This document shows, piece by piece, positions 22,916-34,900 of a stretch of 64,000 nt of DNA (the stretch's first letter is position 1; each line of letters opens with the position of its first letter). The DNA comes from Gerris lacustris (Eukaryota > Arthropoda > Insecta > Hemiptera > Gerridae). Both the position numbers and the translations under genes were made by a program. The notes beneath the pieces were generated by a model that made no database searches, was not told the DNA's origin, and saw only the letters and a program-made list of their open reading frames with translations. The stretch is from positions 55,509,044 through 55,573,043 of the forward strand of contig OX578277.1 of NCBI GenBank assembly GCA_951217055.1, given 5' to 3'.

Positions 22916-25900
22916 TTTTCTTTTTCAGCCAAGGTTATAGAATTGCGTGTATTTATGTTTTTTAATTTCAGGATAAGATTAGGGTTGTGGGCTATATTAG
23001 GGTTATATTTGTGGGTGTATTCATATGTTTTTATTTACAGTATTTAGTTAGGGTATTTTATTTGCGTGTATTTCTGTGTCAGGTTCGTTGCCTTTTCATT
23101 TATTTGGTCTTTTTTTCCAGGTCTCCATTCATCATACGAATGCTGCCATCTAATTATGTGTTTCAGGGTCTGCGACGGTACAGGTTCTCCAACCTAGCGT
23201 CACTTCACCGTCCTTCACTCACCAATGCGGCCTTCCTTTTTTTCTTTTTGTTTTTCCAGGGTCTTTGCATGCATTATTTTTTCTCCCTCTAATTTATTTG
23301 TTTTTATTTTAGGTTTTCATCCAACACCAATGAATGCGGTCATCCTATCTTATGTTTATGTTTCGGTGACAGGGTTTATTTTATTCATAAATATGTTTAT
23401 ATGAATTTCTTTTCAGGTATATTTACATTATTTCTTAGGTTGTTTTCGTAATAAAGGTTAAAATAGATCTATATGTTTGTATGTGTTTCTCTCTCTATTT
23501 CTTTTTTATATTGATAATAAACTTCTTATATTTTATTTTCGTGTGATCTTCAAACATGTTACTTATTACTTTCGGAGATTCGTTTTGTGCCTTCATATTT
23601 AGGGATATTTATTTTGTCTTCATTGTTGGGTGTTTTTTCATTGTTGTGGTTTTTTTTTTTGGGGGGGGGGGGGGTGGTTGGAGGTATTTATATATTATGT
23701 GTATTTCTCTGTCTTTAATCAATTTCTTATTAATACTAATATTCCCCTCCGATGTTGCAACCTTGACGTTGGTGGAGGGGCTTGAGTGTATTGATGACGT
23801 TGACGTCGATACCAGAGGGGGTTACTAACACTGGATCGGCGTCTGCTGAAATGCCAGACTAATAGCAACACATTTCATTTGTGTGTATTAATGTGTTTTC
23901 TTTTTCAGCCAAGGTTATATAATTGCGTGTATTTATGTTTTTTAATTTCAGGATAAGATTAGGGTTGTGGGCTATATTAGGGTTATATTTGTGGGTGTAT
24001 TCATATGTTTTTATTTACAGTATTTAGTTAGGGTATTTTATTTGCGTGTATTTCTGTGTCAGGTTCGTTGCCTTTTCATTTATTTGGTCTTTTTTTCCAG
24101 GTCTCCATTCATCATACGAATGCTGCCATCTAATTATGTGTTTCAGGGTCTGCGACGGTACAGGTTCTCCAACCTAGCGTCACTTCACCGTCCTTCACTC
24201 ACCAATGCGGCCTTCCTTTTTTTCTTTTTGTTTTTCCAGGGTCTTTGCATGCATTATTTTTTCTCCCTCTAATTTATTTGTTTTTATTTTAGGTTTTCAT
24301 CCAACACCAATGAATGCGGTCATCCTATCTTATGTTTATGTTTCGGTGACAGGGTTTATTTTATTCATAAATATGTTTATATGAATTTCTTTTCAGGTAT
24401 ATTTACATTATTTCTTAGGTTGTTTTCGTAATAAAGGTTAAAATAGATCTATATGTTTGTATGTGTTTCTCTCTCTATTTCTTTTTTATATTGATAATAA
24501 ACTTCTTATATTTTATTTTCGTGTGATCTTCAAACATGTTACTTATTACTTTCGGAGATTCGTTTTGTGCCTTCATATTTAGGGATATTTATTTTGTCTT
24601 CATTGTTGGGTGTTTTTTCATTGTTGTGGTTTTTTTTTTTGGGGGGGGGGGGTGGTTGGAGGTATTTATATATTATGTGTATTTCTCTGTCTTTAATCAA
24701 TTTCTTATTAATACTAATATTCCCCTCCGATGTTGCAACCTTGACGTTGGTGGAGGGGCTTGAGTGTATTGATGACGTTGACGTCGATACCAGAGGGGGT
24801 TACTAACACTGGATCGGCGTCTGCTGAAATGCCAGACTAATAGCAACACATTTCATTTGTGTGTATTAATGTGTTTTCTTTTTCAGCCAAGGTTATATAA
24901 TTGCGTGTATTTATGTTTTTTAATTTCAGGATAAGATTAGGGTTGTGGGCTATATTAGGGTTATATTTGTGGGTGTATTCATATGTTTTTATTTACAGTA
25001 TTTAGTTAGGGTATTTTATTTGCGTGTATTTCTGTGTCAGGTTCGTTGCCTTTTCATTTATTTGGTCTTTTTTTCCAGGTCTCCATTCATCATACGAATG
25101 CTGCCATCTAATTATGTGTTTCAGGGTCTGCGACGGTACAGGTTCTCCAACCTAGCGTCACTTCACCGTCCTTCACTCACCAATGCGGCCTTCCTTTTTT
25201 TCTTTTTGTTTTTCCAGGGTCTTTGCATGCATTATTTTTTCTCCCTCTAATTTATTTGTTTTTATTTTAGGTTTTCATCCAACACCAATGAATGCGGTCA
25301 TCCTATCTTATGTTTATGTTTCGGTGACAGGGTTTATTTTATTCATAAATATGTTTATATGAATTTCTTTTCAGGTATATTTACATTATTTCTTAGGTTG
25401 TTTTCGTAATAAAGGTTAAAATAGATCTATATGTTTGTATGTGTTTCTCTCTCTATTTCTTTTTTATATTGATAATAAACTTCTTATATTTTATTTTCGT
25501 GTGATCTTCAAACATGTTACTTATTACTTTCGGAGATTCGTTTTGTGCCTTCATATTTAGGGATATTTATTTTGTCTTCATTGTTGGGTGTTTTTTCATT
25601 GTTGTGGTTTTTTTTTTTTGGGGGGGGGGTGGTTGGAGGTTATTATATATTATGTGTATTTCTCTGTCTTTAATCAATTTCTTATTAATACTAATATTCC
25701 CCTCCGATGTTGCAACCTTGACGTTGGTGGAGGGGCTTGAGTGTATTGATGACGTTGACGTCGATACCAGAGGGGGTTACTAACACTGGATCGGCGTCTG
25801 CTGAAATGCCAGACTAATAGCAACACATTTCATTTGTGTGTATTAATGTGTTTTCTTTTTCAGCCAAGGTTATATAATTGCGTGTATTTATGTTTTTTAA

Positions 25901-26768
25901 TTTCAGGATAAGATTAGGGTTGTGGGCTATATTAGGGTTATATTTGTGGGTGTATTCATATGTTTTTATTTACAGTATTTAGTTAGGGTATTTTATTTGC
26001 GTGTATTTCTGTGTCAGGTTCGTTGCCTTTTCATTTATTTGGTCTTTTTTTCCAGGTCTCCATTCATCATACGAATGCTGCCATCTAATTATGTGTTTCA
26101 GGGTCTGCGACGGTACAGGTTCTCCAACCTAGCGTCACTTCACCGTCCTTCACTCACCAATGCGGCCTTCCTTTTTTTCTTTTTGTTTTTCCAGGGTCTT
26201 TGCATGCATTATTTTTTCTCCCTCTAATTTATTTGTTTTTATTTTAGGTTTTCATCCAACACCAATGAATGCGGTCATCCTATCTTATGTTTATGTTTCG
26301 GTGACAGGGTTTATTTTATTCATAAATATGTTTATATGAATTTCTTTTCAGGTATATTTACATTATTTCTTAGGTTGTTTTCGTAATAAAGGTTAAAATA
26401 GATCTATATGTTTGTATGTGTTTCTCTCTCTATTTCTTTTTTATATTGATAATAAACTTCTTATATTTTATTTTCGTGTGATCTTCAAACATGTTACTTA
26501 TTATTTTATTCGTTTTGTGCCTTCATATTTAGGGATATTTATTTTGTCTTCATTGTTGGGTGTTTTTTCATTGTTGTGGTTTTTTTTGGGGGATATTTAT
26601 ATCCATATAAATATCACTGTATTTATATTATTTTATTAATACTAATATTCCCCTCCGATGTTGCAACCTTGACGTTGGTGGAGGGGCTTGAGTGTATTGA
26701 TGACGTAGACGTCGATACCAGAGGGGGTTACTAACACTGGATCGGCGTCTGCTGAAATGCCAGACTAA
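22916..26768 (+). repeat. Tandem array of ~978-bp units ending in the hairpin block
   Basis: Hairpin blocks 2-5 start their CCCCTCC stem at 23744, 24722, 25699 and 26650, giving spacings of 980 (from copy 1), 978, 977 and 951 bp. The sequence between them is almost identical: TTAGGGTTGTGGGC, a short 101-codon open frame that repeats unchanged (22987, 23967, 24945, 25922), and a T run followed by a G run. The G run shortens along the array (14, 12, 10, then 5 in the altered last unit). The repeated small frames are by-products of the repeat and have no known domain. Confidence 0.9.
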
Positions 26769-27099
26769 TAGCAACACATTTCATTTGTGTGTATTAATGT
26801 GTTTTTGTCTTTCAGGGTAATTTTATGGTTCAATATTGGCGTGTGTTTATGTCATGATTTTAAAGATAAGATTAGAGTAGTAGGATAACTTAGGTTATAT
26901 GTATTTGTGTGTTTTTTTTTTTTTTTTTTGTTTTTTCAGCATTTGATTAGGGTTGTGGGTTAAGTTTTAGGTTACATTTTTAAGTGTATATCTGTTTTTT
27001 TTTTTTTAATTTCGTGATGAGGTCAGGGTGGTGGGATGAATTATGTTTATATATTTGCGTGAATTTCTGTGTTTCATATTTTCAGCAAAGGGTTTATAA
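26769..27099 (+). repeat. Transition segment with TTAGGGTTGTGGG-type lines
   Basis: After block 5 the unit changes to a different continuation (AGGATAACTTAGGTTATATG and similar), which recurs after blocks 6 and 7. It leads into the T-rich array. Confidence 0.6.
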
Positions 27100-29660
27100 T
27101 TACGTGTATTTCAGGCTTTGTTTGGGTTTATTTCATGTTTTTTATTTCTTTTTATTTCATGTTTTTCTTTGTCTTTATTTCAGGTGTTTTATTTAATTTA
27201 ATTTCAAGTTTTTCTTTGTATTTACTTCAGGTATTTTATTTGTTTTATGTCAGGTTTTTTCTTTGTTGTTTTATTTAAGGTTCTTTTCTGTTTTTACTTC
27301 AGGTTTTTTCTGTGTTTTTATTTCATGTTTTTGCTTTGTTTTTTATCTGTTTTTATTTCAGGTTTTTTCTGTGGTTTTTTTTTCCAGGCTTTTTCTGTGT
27401 TTTTATTTCAGGTTTTTTTCTTTGTTTTCATTTCAGGTTTTCCCTTTTTTTATTTCAGGTTTTTCTCTGTCTTTTTTCCAGGTTTTTTCTGTTTTTTTTT
27501 TTCAGGGTTTCTCTTTGTTTTTATTTCAGGATTTTTCTGTTTTTATTTTAGGTTTTTCTTTGTTTCTATTTCAGGTTTTCTCTTTGTTTTCATTTCAGGT
27601 TTTTCTTCGTTTTTATTTCAGGTTTTCTCTTTGTTTTTATTTCAGGTTCTCTCTTTGTTTTTTTTTTATTTTAGGTTTTTCTTTGTTTTTATTTCAGGTT
27701 TTCCCTTTTTTTTATTTCAGGTTTTCTCTTTTTTTTCTAGATTTTTTTCTTTGTTTTCATTTCAGGTTTTCCCTATTTTTATTTCAGGTTTTCCCTTTTT
27801 TTTATTTCAGGTTTTTCTTTGTCTTTTTTCCAGGTTTTTTCTGTTTTTTTTTCAGGGTTTCTCTTTGTTTTTATTTCAGGATTTTTCTGTTTTTATTTTA
27901 GGTTTTTCTTTGTTTCTATTTCAGGTTTTCTCTTTGTTTTCATTTCAGGTTTTTCTTCGTTTTTATTTCAGGTTTTCTCTTTCTTTTCAGGTATTTTTCT
28001 GTGTTTTCATTTCAGGTTTTCTCTTTGTTTTTATTTCAGGTTCTCTCTTTGTTTTTTTTTATTTTAGGTTTTTCTTTGTTTTTATTTCAGGTTTTCCCTT
28101 TTTTTTATTTCAGGTTTTCTCTTTTTTTTCAGGATTTTTTTCTTTGTTTTCATTTCAGGTTTTCCCTATTTTTATTTCAGGTTTTCCCTTTTTTTTATTT
28201 CAGGTTTTTCTTTGTCTTTTTTCCAGGTTTTTTCTGTTTTTTTTTCAGGGTTTCTCTTTGTTTTTATTTCAGGATTTTTCTGTTTTTATTTTAGGTTTTT
28301 CTTTGTTTCTATTTCAAGTTTTCTCTTTGTTTTCATTTCAGGTTTTTCTTCGTTTTTATTTCAGGTTTTCTCTTTGTTTTTATTTCAGGTTCTCTCTTTG
28401 TTTTTTTTTTATTTTAGGTTTTTCTTTGTTTTTATTTCAGGTTTTCCCTTTTTTTTATTTCAGGTTTTCTCTTTTTTTTCTAGATTTTTTTCTTTGTTTT
28501 CATTTCAGGTTTTCCCTATTTTTATTTCAGGTTTTCCCTTTTTTTTATTTCAGGTTTTTCTTTGTCTTTTTTCCAGGTTTTTTCTGTTTTTTTTTCAGGG
28601 TTTCTCTTTGTTTTTATTTCAGGATTTTTCTGTTTTTATTTTAGGTTTTTCTTTGTTTCTATTTCAGGTTTTCTCTTTGTTTTCATTTCAGGTTTTTCTT
28701 CGTTTTTATTTCAGGTTTTCTCTTTCTTTTCAGGTATTTTTCTGTGTTTTCATTTCAGGTTTTCTCTTTGTTTTTATTTCAGGTTCTCTCTTTGTTTTTT
28801 TTTATTTTAGGTTTTTCTTTGTTTTTATTTCAGGTTTTCCCTTTTTTTTATTTCAGGTTTTCTCTTTTTTTTCAGGATTTTTTTCTTTGTTTTCATTTCA
28901 GGTTTTCCCTATTTTTATTTCAGGTTTTCCCTTTTTTTTATTTCAGGTTTTTCTTTGTCTTTTTTCCAGGTTTTTTCTGTTTTTTTTTCAGGGTTTCTCT
29001 TTGTTTTTATTTCAGGATTTTTCTGTTTTTATTTTAGGTTTTTCTTTGTTTCTATTTCAAGTTTTCTCTTTGTTTTCATTTCAGGTTTTTCTTCGTTTTT
29101 ATTTCAGGTTTTCTCTTTCTTTTCAGGTATTTTTCTGTGTTTTCATTTCAGGTTTTCTCTTTGTTTTTATTTCAGGTTCTCTCTTTGTTTTTTTTTATTT
29201 TAGGTTTTTCTTTGTTTTTATTTCAGGTTTTCCCTTTTTTTTATTTCAGGTTTCCTCTTTTTTTTCAGGATTTTTTTCTTTGTTTTCATTTCAGGTTTTC
29301 CCTATTTTTATTTCAGGTTTTCTCTTTGCTTTTATTTCAGGTTTTTCGTTGTTTTATTTCAGGTTTTCTCTTTTTTTCAGGTTTTTTTCTTTGTTTTCAT
29401 TTCAGGTTTTCCCTTTTTTTTATTTCAGGTTTTTCTTTATTTTTATTTCAGGTTTTCCCTTTTTTTTATTTCAGGTTTTTCTTTATTTTTATTTCAGTTT
29501 CTTTGTTTTTATTTTAGGGTTTTCTTTGTTTATATTTCAGGTTTGTCTTTGTTTTTATTTCAGGTTTTTCTTTGTTTTCATTTTAGGGGTTTCCTGTGTT
29601 TTTATTTCAGGTTATTCTTTTTTTTTTTTTTTTTTAGGTTTTCTCTTTGTTTTTATTCCA
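27100..29660 (+). repeat. Extremely pyrimidine-rich array, TTTATTTCAGGTTTTTC type
   Basis: Dozens of short units on the pattern TTTTTATTTCAGGTTTTTC follow one another. Higher-order copies alternate 393 and 350 bp (27819, 28212, 28562, 28955), giving a 743-bp period. Because the strand lacks purine-rich stop codons, long phenylalanine-rich frames of 465 and 520 codons run through it; all three frames give the same kind of peptide, so they are not genes. Each unit is a good match to a metazoan 3' splice site. Confidence 0.9.
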
Positions 29661-30025
29661 GATTTTGTTTCAGTTTTGGTGACATGGTTTATTTCATTTA
29701 ACAATATGATTATATGCATTTCTTGGTTTTCTTTTTCAGGTATAATTAAATTATTTTTGTTAAAATCGTATTAAGGGTAGAATAGATATATATATATGTT
29801 TATCTGTGTATTTCCTCTTTTTTATTTTTTTTAATTTTAAAAATAAACATTCAATTTTTATGTGTGATTTCATACATGTTATTTATATATCTGTTAAATA
29901 AGATTTGTGCTTTAAAATTTAGGTATATTAATGTTACTTCATAAGTATTGGCTTCCTTTTAGAGTGAATTATGTATAGACATTTTGTGTATTTCCCTGTA
30001 TTTCACTGTATTTATATTATTTTAT
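29661..30025 (+). repeat. Diverged unit tail before hairpin block 6
   Basis: This is an altered version of the end of the ~978-bp unit (the motif ATTTCATTTAACAATATG and the GTGATTTCATACATGTTA line). It leads into the conserved AATACTAATATT of block 6. Confidence 0.5.
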
Positions 30026-31900
30026 TAATACTAATATTCCCCTCCGATGTTGCAACCTTGACGTTGGTGGAGGGGCTTGAGTGTATTGATGACGTAGACG
30101 TCGATACCAGAGGGGGTTACTAACACTGGATCGGCGTCTGCTGAAATGCCTGACTAATAGCAACACATTTCATTTGTGTGTATTAATGTGTTTTTGTCTT
30201 TCAGGGTAATTTTATGGTTTAATATTGGCGTGTGTTTATGTCGTGATTTTAAAGATAAGATTAGAGTAGTAGGATAACTTAGGTTATATGTATTTGTGTG
30301 TTTTCTTTTTTTGTATTTTCAGCATTTGATTAGGGTTGTGGGATAAGTTTTAGGTTATATTTTTAAGTGTATATCTGTGTTTTTTTGTTTTCAGGAAAAG
30401 ATTAGGGTGGTGGGTTAACATAGGTTATATGTATTTGTGTGTTTTCTTTTTTTGTATTTTCAGCATTTGGTTAGGGTTGTGGGTTAAGTTTTAGGTTGTA
30501 TTTTTAAGTGTATATCTGTGTTTTTTTTAAATTTCTGGAATAGGTCAGGGTGGTGGAATGAATAATGTTTATATATTTGCGTGTCTTTCTGTGTGTTCTT
30601 TTTCTAACAAGAGTTATATAATTACGTGTATTTCTGTGTTCCTTTTTTTAAGGATTAACCTAGGGCGATAAATTTGCGTGGATATCTGTGTTTCTATTTA
30701 CAGGATAAGGTTAGGGTGGTGGGATGAATTATGTTTAATAAATATTTGCGTGCATTTCTGTGTATCTTATTTTCAGCAAAGGGTTTATAATTACGTGTAT
30801 TTCAGGCTTTGTTTGGGTTTATTTCATGAATTTTATTTGTATTTACTTCAGGTATTTCATTTGTATTCATTTCATGTATTCTATTTGTATTTATTTCCGG
30901 TTTTTCTTTGTATTTATTTATTTTAATTTCAGGTTTCTTCTTTGTATTTATTTAAGGTATTCTATTTGTTTTCATGTCAGGTTTACTCTTTGTTTTTTAT
31001 TTCAGGTCTTTTTCTGTTTTTATTTCAGGTTTCTTCTGTGTTTTTATTTCAGGTGTTTTCCTGTGTTTCTATTTCAGGTTTTTCTTCGTTTTTATTTCAT
31101 GTTTTTTCTGTTTTTATTTCAGGGTTTTCTTTGTTTTTATTTTAGGTTTTCATCCAACACCAAGGAATGCGGTCATCCTATCTTATGTTTATGTTTCGGT
31201 GACAGGGTTTATTTTATTCATAAATATGTTTATATGAATATCTTTTTCAGGTATATTTACATTATTTCCTAGGTTGTTTTCGTAATAAAGGGTAAAATAG
31301 ATCTATATGTTTGTGTGTGTTTCTCTCTCTATTTATTTTTCTTTGTATATTGATAATAAACTTCTTATATTTTATTTTCGTTAAACTTCAAACATGTTAT
31401 TCATTAATTTCGGAGATTCGTTTTGTGCCTTAATATTTAGGAATATTTATTTTGTCTTCATTGTAGGGTGTTTTTTTGGGGGGTGGTTGGAGGTATTTAT
31501 ATATTATGTGTATTTCTCTGTCTTTAATCAATTTCTTATAAATACTAATATTCCCCTCCGATGTTGCAACCTTGACGTTGGTGGAGGGGCTTGAGTGTAT
31601 TGATGACGTAGACGTCGATACCAGAGGGGGTTACTAACACTGGATCGGCGTCTGCTGAAATGCCTGACTAATAGCAACACATTTCATTTGTGTGTATTAA
31701 TGTGTTTTTGTCTTTCAGGGTAATTTTATGGTTTAATATTGGCGTGTGTTTATGTCGTGATTTTAAAGATAAGATTAGGGTGGTGGGTTAACTTAGGTTA
31801 TATGTATTTGTGTGTTTTCTTTTTTGTATTTTCAGCATTTGATTAGGGTTGTGGGATAAGTTTTAGGTTATATTTTTAAGTGTATATCTGTGTTTTTTTG
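30026..31900 (+). repeat. Hairpin blocks 6 and 7 with intervening T-rich unit
   Basis: The CCCCTCC stems start at 30039 and 31553 and the CTAA sites are at 30154-30157 and 31668-31671. Both copies read TGCCTGACTAAT, a change that weakens the GTCTG/CAGAC stem seen in copies 1-5. Between them lies a compact unit of 1514 bp containing TTAGGGTTGTGGGATAAG lines and a shorter version of the TTTCAGG array (about 30830-31145). Confidence 0.8.
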
Positions 31901-34900
31901 TTTTCAGGCAAAGATTAGGGTGGTGGGAAATGTTTTAGGTTATATTTTTAATTGTATATCTGTGTTTTCTATTTTCGAGATAAAATTAGAGTATTCCATT
32001 TCCGTGTATTTCTGTGTTTTTTGTTTTCAGGAAAAGATTAGGGTGGTGGGAAATGTTTTAGGTTATATTTTTAAGTGTATATCTGTGTTTGCTATTTTCG
32101 AGATAAAATTAGAGTATTTCATTTCCGTGTATTTCTGTGTTTTTTTGTTTTCAGGCAAAGATTAGGGTGGTGGGAAATGTTTTAGGTTATATTTTTAAGT
32201 TTATATCTGTGTTTTCTATTTTCGAGATAAAATTAGAGTATTCCATTTCCGTGTATTTCTGTGTTTTTTGTTTTCAGGAAAAGATTAGGGTGGTGGGAAA
32301 TGTTTTAGGTTATATTTTTAAGTGTATATCTGTGTTTGCTATTTTCGAGATAAAATAAGAGTATTTCATTTCCGTGTATTTGTGTTTTTTGTTTTCAGGA
32401 AAAGATTAGGGTGGTGGGAAATGTTTTAGGTTATATTTTTAAGTTTATATCTGTGTTTTCTATTTTCGAGATAAAATTAGAGTATTTCATTTCCGTGTAT
32501 TTCTGTGTTTTTTGTTTTCAGGAAAAGATTAGGGTGGTGGGAAATGTTTTAGGTTATATTTTTAAGTGTATATCTGTGTTTTCTATATTCGAGATAAAAT
32601 TAGAGTATTTCATTTCCGTGTCATTCTGTGTTTTATGTTTTCAGGAAAAGATTAGGGTGGTGGGTTAACTTAGGTTATATGTATTTGTGTGTTTTCTTCT
32701 TTGCATTTTCAGCATTTGATTAGGGTTGTGGGATAAGTTTTAGGTTATATTTTTAAGTGTATATCTGTGTTTTTTTGTTTTCAGGCAAAGATTAGGGTGG
32801 TGGGAAATGTTTTAGGTTATATTTTTAAGTGTATATCTGTGTTTTCTATTTTCGAGATAAAATTAGAGTATTCCATTTCCGTGTATTTCTGTGTTTTTTG
32901 TTTTCAGGAAAAGATTAGGGTGGTGGGAAATGTTTTAGGTTATATTTTTAAGTTTATATCTGTGTTTTCTATTTTCGAGATAAAATTAGAGTATTCCATT
33001 TCCGTGTATTTCTGTGTTTTTTGTTTTCAGGAAAAGATTAGGGTGGTGGGAAATGTTTTAGGTTATATTTTTAAGTTTATATCTGTGTTTTCTATATTCG
33101 AGATAAAATTAGAGTATTCCATTTCCGTGTATTTCTGTGTTTTTTGTTTTCAGGAAAAGATTAGGGTGGTGGGAAATGTTTTAGGTTATATTTTTAAGTG
33201 TATATCTGTGTTTTTTTGTTTTCAGGCAAAGATTAGGGTGGTGGGAAATGTTTTAGGTTATATTTTTAATTGTATATCTGTGTTTTCTATTTTCGAGATA
33301 AAATTAGAGTATTCCATTTCCGTGTATTTCTGTGTTTTTTGTTTTCAGGAAAAAATTAGGGTGGTGGGAAATGTTTTAGGTTATATTTTTAAGTGTATAT
33401 CTGTGTTTGCTATTTTCGAGATAAAATAAGAGTATTTCATTTCCGTGTATTTGTGTTTTTTGTTTTCAGGAAAAGATTAGGGTGGTGGGAAATGTTTTAG
33501 GTTATATTTTTAAGTTTATATCTGTGTTTTCTATTTTCGAGATAAAATTAGAGTATTCCATTTCCGTGTATTTCTGTGTTTTTTGTTTTCAGGAAAAGAT
33601 TAGGGTGGTGGGAAATGTTTTAGGTTATATTTTTAAGTTTATATCTGTGTTTTCTATATTCGAGATAAAATTAGAGTATTCCATTTCCGTGTATTTCTGT
33701 GTTTTTTGTTTTCAGGAAAAGATTAGGGTGGTGGGAAATGTTTTAGGTTATATTTTTAAGTGTATATCTGTGTTTTTTTGTTTTCAGGCAAAGATTAGGG
33801 TGGTGGGAAATGTTTTAGGTTATATTTTTAATTGTATATCTGTGTTTTCTATTTTCGAGATAAAATTAGAGTATTCCATTTCCGTGTATTTCTGTGTTTT
33901 TTGTTTTCAGGAAAAGATTAGGGTGGTGGGAAATGTTTTAGGTTATATTTTTAAGTGTATATCTGTGTTTGCTATTTTCGAGATAAAATAAGAGTATTTC
34001 ATTTCCGTGTATTTGTGTTTTTTGTTTTCAGGAAAAGATTAGGGTGGTGGGAAATGTTTTAGGTTATATTTTTAAGTTTATATCTGTGTTTTCTATTTTC
34101 GAGATAAAATTAGAGTATTTCATTTCCGTGTATTTCTGTGTTTTTGGTTTTCAGGCAAAGATTAGGGTGGTGGGAAATGTTTTAGGTTATATTTTTAATT
34201 GTATATCTGTGTTTTCTATTTTCGAGATAAAATTAGAGTATTCCATTTCCGTGTATTTCTGTGTTTTTTGTTTTCAGGAAAAGATTAGGGTGGTGGGAAA
34301 TGTTTTAGGTTATATTTTTAAGTGTATATCTGTGTTTTTTTGTTTTCAGGCAAAGATTAGGGTGGTGGGAAATGTTTTAGGTTATATTTTTAATTGTATA
34401 TCTGTGTTTTCTATTTTCGAGATAAAATTAGAGTATTCCATTTCCGTGTATTTCTGTGTTTTTTGTTTTCAGGAAAAGATTAGGGTGGTGGGAAATGTTT
34501 TAGGTTATATTTTTAAGTGTATATCTGTGTTTGCTATTTTCGAGATAAAATAAGAGTATTTCATTTCCGTGTATTTGTGTTTTTTGTTTTCAGGAAAAGA
34601 TTAGGGTGGTGGGAAATGTTTTAGGTTATATTTTTAAGTTTATATCTGTGTTTTCTATTTTCGAGATAAAATTAGAGTATTTCATTTCCGTGTATTTCTG
34701 TGTTTTTGGTTTTCAGGCAAAGATTAGGGTGGTGGGAAATGTTTTAGGTTATATTTTTAATTGTATATCTGTGTTTTCTATTTTCGAGATAAAATTAGAG
34801 TATTCCATTTCCGTGTATTTCTGTGTTTTTTGTTTTCAGGAAAAGATTAGGGTGGTGGGAAATGTTTTAGGTTATATTTTTAAGTGTATATCTGTGTTTT

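Noticed and set aside
22987..26227. 101-codon frame repeated four times in the 978-bp units
   Set aside because: Identity simply follows the duplicated DNA; the peptide is an unremarkable hydrophobic one and the frame is not kept in diverged units.
27247..29774. Phenylalanine-rich open frames of 465 and 520 codons
   Set aside because: All frames of the plus strand give the same kind of F, S, L, V peptide because the array is almost purine-free; the repeats lack stop codons by composition.
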